Source of the DNA: JAAYBQ01 sp035403465
GTDB lineage: Bacteria > Spirochaetota > UBA4802 > UBA5550
Length of the DNA stretch: 7,051 nt
NCBI GenBank assembly: GCA_035403465.1
Contig: DAONFG010000081.1
Location: forward strand, 1-7,051
Reading direction: 5' to 3'
Positions within the stretch are counted from its first letter, which is position 1, and every line of letters begins with the position of its first letter. Shown one piece after another: positions 1-4,527 of the stretch. A program made the translations under genes and the position numbers. The notes under the pieces are model-generated. The model was not told where the DNA came from, searched no databases, and was given only the letters and a program-made list of their open reading frames with translations.

Positions 1-1
1 C

Positions 2-298
2 TCTGATGTCTTCGAAATCTGTGACCGCAATTGGCGCGGAATAGGTTTAATCCCGGGAAGCGGACTGAAAATAAAGGATGAATTTGCCATATACGACGCG
101 GAGAAAAAGTTCCCTGTAACTCCCCCGCCAGTCAAAGAGCACGCAGGCTGCAGGTGCGGAGACCTGCTCAGGGGACTTATAACACCGCCGCAGTGCCCGC
201 TCTTCGGAAAGGTTTGTTCACCTGAAAATGCAATAGGCCCGTGCATGGTTTCCGGCGAAGGACCATGTTCGGCATACTACAAGTACTGGAGAAAATAA
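2..298 (+). CDS. hypD: HypD, C-terminal part (hydrogenase Fe-cofactor assembly)
   Basis: This is the last 98 codons of a gene that begins before the window; the stop TAA is at 296-298. HypD is a [4Fe-4S] protein that works with HypC as the scaffold on which the Fe(CN)2CO moiety of [NiFe]-hydrogenases is assembled in the cytoplasm. The visible family signatures are the cysteine-rich tail: GCRCGDLLRG, then PPQCPLFGKVC, then IGPCMVSGEGPCSAYYKYWRK at the very end. The upstream segment CDRNWRGIGLIPGSG also fits HypD. The gene ends where hypE begins (TAATG, one shared base), so the two are probably translationally coupled. The N-terminal part cannot be assessed. The assignment rests on recalled family motifs and is strong. 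Confidence 0.95.
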   Translation, partial: SDVFEICDRNWRGIGLIPGSGLKIKDEFAIYDAEKKFPVTPPPVKEHAGCRCGDLLRGLITPPQCPLFGKVCSPENAIGPCMVSGEGPCSAYYKYWRK

Positions 299-1296
299 TG
301 AAAAAGATACTCCCCGGCCATGGAAGCGGCGGGAAGCTGATGAATGACATGATATCCGGCCTGATAAAAGAAATTTTAGGCCGCGATTCCATACAGATAG
401 ATGATTCGGCCATACTGGAAACAGGCGGCGGTAAAATCGCGTTCACCACAGACTCGTATACGGTCACCCCCATATTCTTTCCCGGCGGCGACATAGGGAA
501 GCTCGCGGTGAACGGGACAGTAAATGACCTTGCAGTGATGGGTGCAACGCCGAGGTTCATATCCTGCTCGCTAATTCTTGAAGAGGGTTTTGACTTCGAG
601 TCGCTTGAGAGGGTGCTTGTTTCAATGAAGCAGGCAGCTGACGAGGCAGGGGTAAAAATTGTAACCGGCGACACAAAGGTTGTCCCTAACGGTAAAGGCG
701 ACAAGGTCTACATAAACACGTCGGGCATTGGGATCTTCACGGGAAACGTGCAAAGACGAGAAATAGCACCCGGAGATAAAATTATAGTAAGCGGAACTGT
801 CGGCGACCACGGTATAACCATAATGTCGCTGCGCAATGACCTGAAGTTTTCAAGCAGCCTGAAGTCAGACTGCGCTCCGTTAAACGGGATGATTTCACAG
901 GTTACTGCAAAGTTTCCTGAAAGCATAAAGTTTATGCGCGACGCGACCCGTGGAGGCATAGCTTCAGTTCTGAACGAGATAACTGCAGGTGCCGCGTACT
1001 CTGCAAAACTGGTAGACGAAAACATCCCCGTTACTGACGAGGTTAAGGGGATCTGCGGCATACTGGGACTTGACCCGGTATATGTTGCAAACGAAGGTAA
1101 AGTGATTATCATAGCAAAAGCAGATGACGCACAGGGTATTACTGATACGCTGAGGGGACACGGGTACGGGAAAAACGCAGCGATCATTGGCGAGATCGAC
1201 AGTGTATACCCGGGCAAGGTTTATGTCGAGACGTTTATTGGCGGCAAGAGGCTGCTGCCGCTGCTGATAGAGGAGCAGCTGCCCAGGATCTGCTGA
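298..1296 (+). CDS. hypE: HypE, carbamoyl-dehydratase of [NiFe]-hydrogenase maturation
   Basis: HypE receives a carbamoyl group from HypF on its C-terminal cysteine and dehydrates it with ATP to a thiocyanate. The cyanide is then passed to iron on HypC/HypD. The protein is 332 aa, the normal family length. The chosen start is ATG 298, because it gives the standard N-terminus MKKILPGHGSGGK and overlaps the hypD stop. The open frame extends 19 codons further upstream to 241, but that part lies inside hypD. An AIR-synthase/PurM-type ATP-binding N-terminal half is seen in DDSAIL (35-40), FTTDSYTVTP (49-58) and GKLAVNGTVNDLAVMGATP (67-85), followed by GDTKVVPNGKGD. RDATRGGIASVLNE marks the C-terminal half. 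The essential C-terminal PRIC, with Cys332 last, is intact, so the enzyme should be functional. It normally sits with hypC and hypD; here hypC lies downstream beyond an inserted nuclease gene. Confidence 0.97.
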   Translation: MKKILPGHGSGGKLMNDMISGLIKEILGRDSIQIDDSAILETGGGKIAFTTDSYTVTPIFFPGGDIGKLAVNGTVNDLAVMGATPRFISCSLILEEGFDFESLERVLVSMKQAADEAGVKIVTGDTKVVPNGKGDKVYINTSGIGIFTGNVQRREIAPGDKIIVSGTVGDHGITIMSLRNDLKFSSSLKSDCAPLNGMISQVTAKFPESIKFMRDATRGGIASVLNEITAGAAYSAKLVDENIPVTDEVKGICGILGLDPVYVANEGKVIIIAKADDAQGITDTLRGHGYGKNAAIIGEIDSVYPGKVYVETFIGGKRLLPLLIEEQLPRIC

Positions 1297-1298
1297 GG

Positions 1299-1354
1299 GA
1301 GATCTCATTCCGGTTTTGACGAATTTGTCATTTCGAACGAATGTGAGAAATCTC
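1299..1354 (+). repeat. Left boundary repeat of the GIY-YIG unit; hairpin after hypE
   Basis: The segment 1327-1354 contains GTCATTTCGAAC (1327-1338) and GTGAGAAATCTC (1343-1354). Both 12-mers reappear exactly, as reverse complements, on the far side of the GIY-YIG gene (1727-1738 and 1698-1709). A degenerate opposite-orientation copy, GAGATCTCATTCCGG to GAC (1299-1320), stands directly before it, so the whole stretch can fold as an imperfect hairpin just after the hypE stop. It could act as a weak transcription stop for hypDE, but there is no clear T-run. The motif resembles repeats often seen scattered in bacterial intergenic regions; that resemblance is from memory and was not searched. 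Confidence 0.75.
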
Positions 1355-1386
1355 AAGTGCATTATAAAATATGGACCGGTAAAGCC

Positions 1387-1689
1387 ATGAGTAATACATG
1401 CCGCTATTTTGTATATTTAATGACTAATAAAACCAATAAAGTTGTTTATACAGGTGTAACGAACGATCTTCAACGAAGACTTTATGAACATAAAAATAAA
1501 TTAATTGAAGGATTTACACAAAAGTATAATGTTAACAAACTGGTTTATTATGAAGAAACAAGCGATATTAAAATTGCAATTTTAAGAGAAAAAGAAATAA
1601 AAAAATGGCGCAGAGAAAAGAAAGATAACCTGATAAATACATTGAATCCAGAATGGAACGATTTAAGCAACGACTGGTATAATCAATAG
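1387..1689 (+). CDS. GIY-YIG superfamily small nuclease (UvrC N-terminal-like)
   Basis: The predicted protein has 100 aa, typical for the single-domain GIY-YIG family. The GIY-like strand is FVYLM (8-12) and the YIG-like motif is VYTGVTNDL (20-28), followed by the conserved QRRLYEH (29-35). A metal-binding glutamate is expected at E68 in LREKEIKKWRREKK (66-79). TLNPEWNDLS (85-94) is the usual C-terminal ending of this family. The start chosen is ATG 1387 (MSNTCRYFVY); the frame is open from 1357, but those codons run out of the flanking repeat. No good Shine-Dalgarno sequence precedes either start. The gene is visibly richer in A and T than hypE and hypC. It is bounded by inverted repeats and separates hypE from hypC, which suggests later arrival. 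Its substrate is unknown: DNA repair, selfish or repeat-associated roles are all possible. Confidence 0.9.
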   Translation: MSNTCRYFVYLMTNKTNKVVYTGVTNDLQRRLYEHKNKLIEGFTQKYNVNKLVYYEETSDIKIAILREKEIKKWRREKKDNLINTLNPEWNDLSNDWYNQ

Positions 1690-1697
1690 TGTAAAAA

Positions 1698-1738
1698 GAG
1701 ATTTCTCACCCGATGAATTGATGCGGGTTCGAAATGAC
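1698..1738 (-). repeat. Right boundary repeat of the GIY-YIG unit
   Basis: It contains GAGATTTCTCAC (1698-1709) and GTTCGAAATGAC (1727-1738), the exact reverse complements of the two 12-base blocks at 1343-1354 and 1327-1338. The two blocks are separated here by 17 bases that contain their own small inverted repeat (CCCG...CGGG, 1708-1727), against 4 bases in the left copy. The pair therefore forms terminal inverted repeats with arms of unequal length around the GIY-YIG gene. The end of this copy overlaps the -35 region of a candidate hypC promoter. Confidence 0.8.
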
Positions 1739-1761
1739 AAAACGTAAGTCATAATTATAAT
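1734..1761 (+). promoter_or_regulatory. Candidate sigma-70 promoter for hypC
   Basis: ATGACA (1734-1739, five of six matches to TTGACA) is followed after 16 bases by a perfect TATAAT (1756-1761). The -35 box is the outer end of the right-hand repeat, while the -10 box is outside it. Transcription would start near 1768, about 25 bases before the hypC ATG and just ahead of its ribosome-binding site. This is read by eye; no start site is known. Confidence 0.55.
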
Positions 1762-1792
1762 CGATACGATAGAAAACACAAAGGAGAACCAT

Positions 1793-2041
1793 ATGTGTTT
1801 GGCAATACCAATGACAATAGTAAAAATTGACGGCTCCACAGCTCTGGCTGTGGCCAACGGCGTCGAGACACAGGTGAACATTGCAATGACGCCTGACATA
1901 AAGATCAACGAAAAGGTGCTTGTGCACGCGGGCTTTGTGATCGAAAAACTGGACGAGGAACAGGCCAGGGAGATCGAAGAGACCTGGGAGGAGTACTACA
2001 AGTCAGTTGAGGATAAACCGGGAGAAGTATCGGTGCAGTGA
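1793..2041 (+). CDS. hypC: HypC/HybG-family hydrogenase maturation chaperone
   Basis: HypC binds HypD to form the complex that carries the Fe(CN)2CO group, then escorts it to the hydrogenase large-subunit precursor. The protein has 82 aa, normal for the family, and starts MCLAIP. The essential Cys2, exposed after removal of Met1, is present. Further family features are VKIDGSTALAVANGVETQVNI and the segment around VLVHAGFVIEKLDEEQA. A strong ribosome-binding site, AAGGAG (1781-1786), stands 6 bases before ATG 1793. In most genomes hypC precedes hypD. Here it follows hypE and is separated from it by the GIY-YIG unit, so it may be expressed from its own promoter at 1734-1761. The acidic C-terminal tail, rich in Glu, is a variable part of the family. 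Confidence 0.96.
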   Translation: MCLAIPMTIVKIDGSTALAVANGVETQVNIAMTPDIKINEKVLVHAGFVIEKLDEEQAREIEETWEEYYKSVEDKPGEVSVQ

Positions 2042-2050
2042 AATTCCCAC

Positions 2051-2082
2051 CCGTAGCCCTGTAACGCGTTACCGGGCTACGG
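2051..2082. repeat. 32-nt palindrome after hypC
   Basis: CCGTAGCCC (2051-2059) pairs with GGGCTACGG (2074-2082), and the inner GTAACGCGTTAC (2061-2072) is itself palindromic. The result is one long stem with a single mismatched pair. It lies 9 bases after the hypC stop and could end or stabilise the hypC transcript. It is followed by AGAAAAAATAAT rather than a T-run, so it is not a classical intrinsic terminator. It could equally be a dispersed palindromic repeat. Confidence 0.75.
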
Positions 2083-2110
2083 AGAAAAAATAATGTCACA
2101 AAGGGAAAGT

Positions 2111-2248
2111 TTCACCACCCGCTTCGCTGGAGACACAGAGGACACGGAGAAAAGAATATTCCCGCCCTTCGTCAGGCTCAGGATAAACTCCGGCGCAAAG
2201 GCGCAAAGTAAAGGATTAAGAGCAAGGGGGTTCAACACCTTGTTCTGT
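2111..2248 (+). repeat. Direct repeat copy A, left of the TA cassette
   Basis: It starts TTCACCACCCGCT and ends CTTGTTCTGT. It aligns along its whole length with 3149-3287, with an identical central block from CGCCCTTCGTCAGG to CGGCGCAAAG. The 306-base gap between hypC (ends 2041) and the next gene (2348) consists of the palindrome at 2051-2082, this repeat and an AT-rich leader; no gene is seen in it. The ACACGGAGAAAAG and CTTCGTCAGGCTCAGG motifs look like widespread intergenic repeats, a resemblance recalled from memory and not searched. Confidence 0.85.
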
Positions 2249-2291
2249 TCATATGCGTATGGATTTTAATAAATGAAAAAATAAATTCAAT

Positions 2292-2341
2292 TTGACTTAT
2301 TCTCCAATATTACTACATATTAATATTATTCTAACGCGGAG
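2292..2341 (+). promoter_or_regulatory. AT-rich leader and possible operator of the TA pair
   Basis: TTGACT (2292-2297) is a good -35 box, but no matching -10 stands at ideal spacing; TACATA (2314-2319) after 16 bases is the nearest. Two AATATT palindromes (2306-2311, 2322-2327) lie 16 bases apart, just before the ribosome-binding site GGAG (2338-2341). Antitoxins of such pairs usually repress their own promoter through repeated sites of this kind, so these are operator candidates only. Confidence 0.3.
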
Positions 2342-2347
2342 TACATT

Positions 2348-2557
2348 ATGATGCAAACGCTGGCTAAACTGACGCCTGATGACCTCAAGCTGATTATCAA
2401 ACAATCTATAAAAGAATCGCTTTCTGAAAAAAAATTAAAGGATATCTTCCATGAAGTTATTGAAGATATTGCCCTTGCCAGAGCTGTTGATGAAGGCATG
2501 AAAACAGAAAATATCGACAAAAAAGCCTTTGTCAGCAGAATCAAGTCAAGGGTATAA
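2348..2557 (+). CDS. Putative antitoxin partner of the RelE/ParE-type toxin
   Basis: This is a 69-aa, mostly helical, charged protein placed 6 bases before a RelE/ParE-like toxin gene on the same strand, the standard antitoxin-toxin order. The central part EVIEDIALARAVDEGMKTEN resembles small antitoxins of RelE-type systems. The first half (LTPDDLKLIIKQSIKESLSEKKL) is an amphipathic helix-rich region. No clear ribbon-helix-helix or HTH domain can be pointed out, so how it would bind DNA is unknown. GGAG at 2338-2341 serves ATG 2348; ATG 2351 directly after it is an equally possible start. The role is inferred mainly from size and neighbour. Confidence 0.75.
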   Translation: MMQTLAKLTPDDLKLIIKQSIKESLSEKKLKDIFHEVIEDIALARAVDEGMKTENIDKKAFVSRIKSRV

Positions 2558-2563
2558 TTATTC

Positions 2564-2830
2564 ATGAATCTTGAAATCAAGAAAACCTTTGAGAAGGACA
2601 TAGCCAGTATTTCAGATAAAAAGCTGCTCACCTCGATCACAGGATTAATTGATTTGATAGAAAAATCCGGATCACTCAGGGAAATTAAAAATCTTAAAAA
2701 AATTGAAGGGCATGATAAGCATTATCGGATACGGATTGGCGATTACAGAATTGGACTTTTCGTAGAGGAAAAAACTGTTTTTCTTGTCAGATTTTTACAC
2801 CGCAGGGACGTTTATAGATATTTCCCATGA
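2564..2830 (+). CDS. RelE/ParE-superfamily toxin
   Basis: The 88-aa protein has the usual size and layout of the RelE/ParE fold. It has two N-terminal helices (to about residue 35), then the hallmark strand segment KNLKKIEGHDKHYRIRIGDY (42-61) and RIGLFVEEKTVFLVRFLHRRDVYRYFP (62-88). The C-terminal HRRDVYR is typical of the RelE branch that cuts ribosome-bound mRNA. The basic and tyrosine residues seen there would fit RNase activity, but the ParE (gyrase) mode cannot be excluded. It follows the putative antitoxin by 6 bases, with only a weak ribosome-binding site (AAGG near 2548), consistent with coupled translation. It converges with the minus-strand antitoxin-like gene ending at 2838. The sequence is intact. 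Confidence 0.88.
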   Translation: MNLEIKKTFEKDIASISDKKLLTSITGLIDLIEKSGSLREIKNLKKIEGHDKHYRIRIGDYRIGLFVEEKTVFLVRFLHRRDVYRYFP

Positions 2831-2837
2831 TGTTTAT

Positions 2838-3053
2838 TTATGCTTTTCTGATCCTGCTGAAAACCTCATCTGCCGGAATAGTTGTAACTGATTTTTTTTT
2901 AATACTTTCCAGCCGTTTTTCAGCTTCACCTGCCCAGAGTTTATCAATTTTTTTTTCAATAGTTGGATTGAGACTTTTAATAAGAATATCCACAAGCTCT
3001 GCCCTTTTGTCTGCAGGAAGAGAAATGGCATCATCGATAATTGTATGTTTCAT
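2838..3053 (-). CDS. TIGR02574-type addiction-module antitoxin, apparently orphan
   Basis: The 71-aa protein begins MKHTIIDDAISLPADKRAEL and continues VDILIKSLNP, the signature of the 'putative addiction module component' antitoxins (TIGR02574). The C-terminal part, TTIPADEVFSRIRKA, is the usual toxin-binding tail. Members normally precede a RelE/ParE toxin gene on the same strand. Here nothing of that kind follows: within 7 bases the opposite strand already carries the end of the 2564-2830 toxin gene. It may be an orphan left after loss of its toxin, may neutralise the neighbouring toxin, or may act against one elsewhere. A ribosome-binding site GAGG (reverse complement of 3064-3067) stands 10 bases before the ATG (3053-3051). 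Confidence 0.82.
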   Translation of the reverse strand: MKHTIIDDAISLPADKRAELVDILIKSLNPTIEKKIDKLWAGEAEKRLESIKKKSVTTIPADEVFSRIRKA

Positions 3054-3148
3054 ATTACTAATTCCTCAATATGAATCTTTTATATAATGTTTATGATGTA
3101 AAGAAATAATTTATGCATATTGTCCTGAAAAAAGCAAGGAAAAACAGC

Positions 3149-3287
3149 TTCACCACCCGCTACGCTGGAGGCGCGGAGTACACGGAGAAAAGAATGTTCT
3201 CGCCCTTCGTCAGGCTCAGGATAAACTCCGGCGCAAAGACGCGAATAAAAGGCTTAAGAGCAAGAGGTTACAGGCCCCTTGTTCTGT
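3149..3287 (+). repeat. Direct repeat copy B, right of the TA cassette
   Basis: This is the second copy of the repeat at 2111-2248, in the same orientation and nearly the same length (139 against 138 bases). It shares TTCACCACCCGCT, ACACGGAGAAAAGAAT, the CGCCCTTCGTCAGG to CGGCGCAAAG block, TTAAGAGCAAG and CTTGTTCTGT. An open frame across this copy (3113-3295) is considered spurious, because copy A does not keep the same reading frame as a gene. The two copies bracket exactly the RelE-type pair and the orphan antitoxin. Confidence 0.85.
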
Positions 3288-3311
3288 GCAGATGAACATA
3301 GAGTTATACGG

Positions 3312-3548
3312 ATGGGAAATACCATAAAATTTCAGGGATATCTGCAATTCTACATAAAAGTGAAAAGGGGTGGGCATTGTTACCGGATAATGATAAATTG
3401 TGATTCAATCTGTCATCCGGGGGACCAAGTGATAGCACAAGAATTACAGCCTGACATCGAAATAGCTCTCAGGATTTTAAAAGATGCGGGTGCTAAAAAA
3501 ATCAATTACTTCTTCCTGATTTCACCGACTATCTCATCTATTGAATAA
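3312..3548 (+). CDS. Doubtful small hypothetical protein
   Basis: A frame open from TTG 3279, with ATG at 3312, would encode 78 aa beginning MGNTIKFQGYLQFYIKVKRG. The middle looks protein-like (YRIMINCDSICHPGDQV, then QELQPDIEIALRILKDAG). Its last 43 bases lie antisense to the end of the 64-aa gene at 3506-3700, and no ribosome-binding site is seen before 3312. The family is not recognised. It may be a gene, or a remnant whose true end was replaced when the PIN locus arrived. No function is proposed. Confidence 0.3.
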   Translation: MGNTIKFQGYLQFYIKVKRGGHCYRIMINCDSICHPGDQVIAQELQPDIEIALRILKDAGAKKINYFFLISPTISSIE

Positions 3549-3700
3549 CCATCAAGAATGGCATGCCTGTCTTTGGTATAATCACCCCTTCCTGAATCGA
3601 ACTGCTGCAAAAAGCGGATCATGCCATCTGGTCCAAGTTTTTTTATCAGAGCGTCAATTCCGTCTTTTCGGATCTGATCGATTCCCATTGTTTTTTTCAT
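3506..3700 (-). CDS. 64-aa putative antitoxin coupled to the PIN toxin
   Basis: Its ATG (3700-3698) overlaps the stop of the PIN-domain gene (ATGA), so the two are one operon with coupled translation. Recognisable stretches are MGIDQIRKDGIDALIKKLGP (5-24), MIRFLQQFDSGRGDYTKDR (27-45) and ILDGYSIDEIVGEIRKK at the end. From memory, this kind of small protein recurs next to PIN-domain genes and is usually called hypothetical. Partnership and small size suggest an antitoxin, although it stands second in the operon, the reverse of the usual vapBC order. No standard DNA-binding motif is evident. Confidence 0.75.
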   Translation of the reverse strand: MKKTMGIDQIRKDGIDALIKKLGPDGMIRFLQQFDSGRGDYTKDRHAILDGYSIDEIVGEIRKK

Positions 3701-4167
3701 AATATAAGCTCCCTGACAATATTTACCGGATTATCAATCCTGAATGTAAAGAGATCCGGTTTTCTCCTGTACAGCTTAAGCATTCTATCATCTGTAGTTG
3801 CAAAAACATCCGCACAGTTTATTTGTGCGACAGCGAGATGAAGTGAATCAAATGAACCAAATCCTGATTTCTGGAATTTACGGGCCATTTCAACAATCCT
3901 GTCATTCAGAGAATAAAATTTTGATATATAATTCAACAGGGATAACAGCTGTGACTTCCTGACAGGATCGGGTGTTTTATTAATTTCATGCTTCAGAACA
4001 TCACTACCAACAAGTTTAACTTTTCCTGTTAATGAAATTCTCAAAAGTATAATGACAGATTCAGCTTCAATGCGGATTCTATCATGAGTCTGATCATCAA
4101 AAGGGCGGTTAAAACAGCATGCATCAAGATAAATATGCAATGGTTGATAATTTTTGCTTTTTTTCAT
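3697..4167 (-). CDS. PIN-domain ribonuclease toxin (VapC-like)
   Basis: The protein has 156 aa. The PIN acidic cluster can be followed: D15 in IYLDACCFNRPFDDQ (12-26), a likely second acid at E36, D107 in SFDSLHLAVA (105-114), and D126/D127 in ATTDDRML (123-130). These residues would coordinate Mg2+/Mn2+ for RNA cleavage. LDACCFNRPFDDQ marks a PIN subgroup distinct from classical VapC. The gene is first in a two-gene minus-strand operon, ahead of the 64-aa partner. No clear ribosome-binding site is seen before ATG 4167; the perfect palindrome at 4223-4266 lies 55 bases upstream. All the catalytic positions are present, so the protein is expected to be active; the RNA target is unknown. Confidence 0.88.
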   Translation of the reverse strand: MKKSKNYQPLHIYLDACCFNRPFDDQTHDRIRIEAESVIILLRISLTGKVKLVGSDVLKHEINKTPDPVRKSQLLSLLNYISKFYSLNDRIVEMARKFQKSGFGSFDSLHLAVAQINCADVFATTDDRMLKLYRRKPDLFTFRIDNPVNIVRELIL

Positions 4168-4222
4168 AATTCAGGGTAACAACGGAGCGAATTTAATACA
4201 AGTAAAAAAATCACCCATCTTC

Positions 4223-4266
4223 TGCGCCTGGTACGGACGCGATTAATCGCGTCCGTACCAGGCGCA
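4223..4266. repeat. Perfect 44-nt palindrome
   Basis: Two 22-base arms are exact reverse complements with no loop. The sequence begins TGCGCCTGGTACGGACGC and has GATTAATC at its centre (4241-4248). The core ACGCGATTAATCGCGT resembles a dispersed palindromic element recalled from many bacterial genomes. It lies between the divergent PIN and porin genes, where it might end read-through, act as an operator, or be a repeat insertion. There is no T-run at either end. Confidence 0.95.
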
Positions 4267-4352
4267 TCAACCCCATACGACATAACACATTTTCCACAAC
4301 AGCCATACCCGCCTTGACCCCGCCCTATGCTCTGACCCCAAAAAAACCCCAA
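4267..4352. other. Guanine-poor, C-rich intergenic stretch, possible element remnant
   Basis: The 360 bases between the PIN gene (ends 4167) and the porin ATG (4528) hold the 44-nt palindrome, this stretch and the porin promoters; no gene is supported. The plus strand here has many C runs and few G. Read on the minus strand it gives GGGGTCAGAGC (reverse complement of about 4327-4337) and GGGGTCAAGG, motifs that recall the edges of REP-type transposase remnants. That link is from memory and weak. The minus-strand frame through it has no support as a gene. Confidence 0.3.
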
Positions 4353-4367
4353 AGTTAACTCATTTTA

Positions 4368-4396
4368 TTGACATATTTTATACAATTGTATATATC
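4368..4396 (+). promoter_or_regulatory. Upstream promoter candidate P1 of the porin gene
   Basis: TTGACA (4368-4373, perfect) is followed after 17 bases by TATATC (4391-4396), preceded by TG in a partly extended form. A 14-base perfect palindrome, TATACAATTGTATA (4379-4392), fills the spacer and overlaps the -10, a suitable position for a repressor site. The leader to the ATG would be about 125 bases. Confidence 0.4.
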
Positions 4397-4442
4397 AATT
4401 TAAAATATACTGTCCATATATACAAAAAATTGATTAAAATTG

Positions 4443-4470
4443 TTGACATGCGGCCTGAATGCTTTATCTT
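4443..4470 (+). promoter_or_regulatory. Proximal promoter candidate P2 of the porin gene
   Basis: A perfect TTGACA (4443-4448) is followed after 16 bases by TATCTT (4465-4470), which matches the -10 consensus at four positions. Transcription would begin near 4478. The leader contains a small hairpin, AGGCCCATAGGGCTT (4481-4495), and the ribosome-binding site AGGAG (4517-4521), 6 bases before the ATG. Confidence 0.5.
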
Positions 4471-4527
4471 TTGAGCCAATAGGCCCATAGGGCTTAAAAA
4501 TTTAAATTAAAGTAATAGGAGAGCACA

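Noticed and set aside
177..1362. Minus-strand open frames opposite hypD and hypE
   Set aside because: They are shadows of strongly supported hyp genes with intact motifs.
1387..1689. Group I intron or homing endonuclease interpretation of the GIY-YIG gene
   Set aside because: It lies between genes rather than within one, no intron core is visible, and the size fits the single-domain intergenic family.
2051..2082. Classical intrinsic terminator after hypC
   Set aside because: The stem is strong, but no T-run follows on either strand, so it was listed as a palindrome only.
3113..3295. Plus-strand open frame across repeat copy B
   Set aside because: It is made of a dispersed repeat, and the other copy does not preserve a matching gene.
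4164..4352. Minus-strand open frame of 62 aa across the 44-nt palindrome
   Set aside because: The frame runs through a palindrome and a C-rich stretch; the apparent TDAINRVRT segment is only the translated palindrome.
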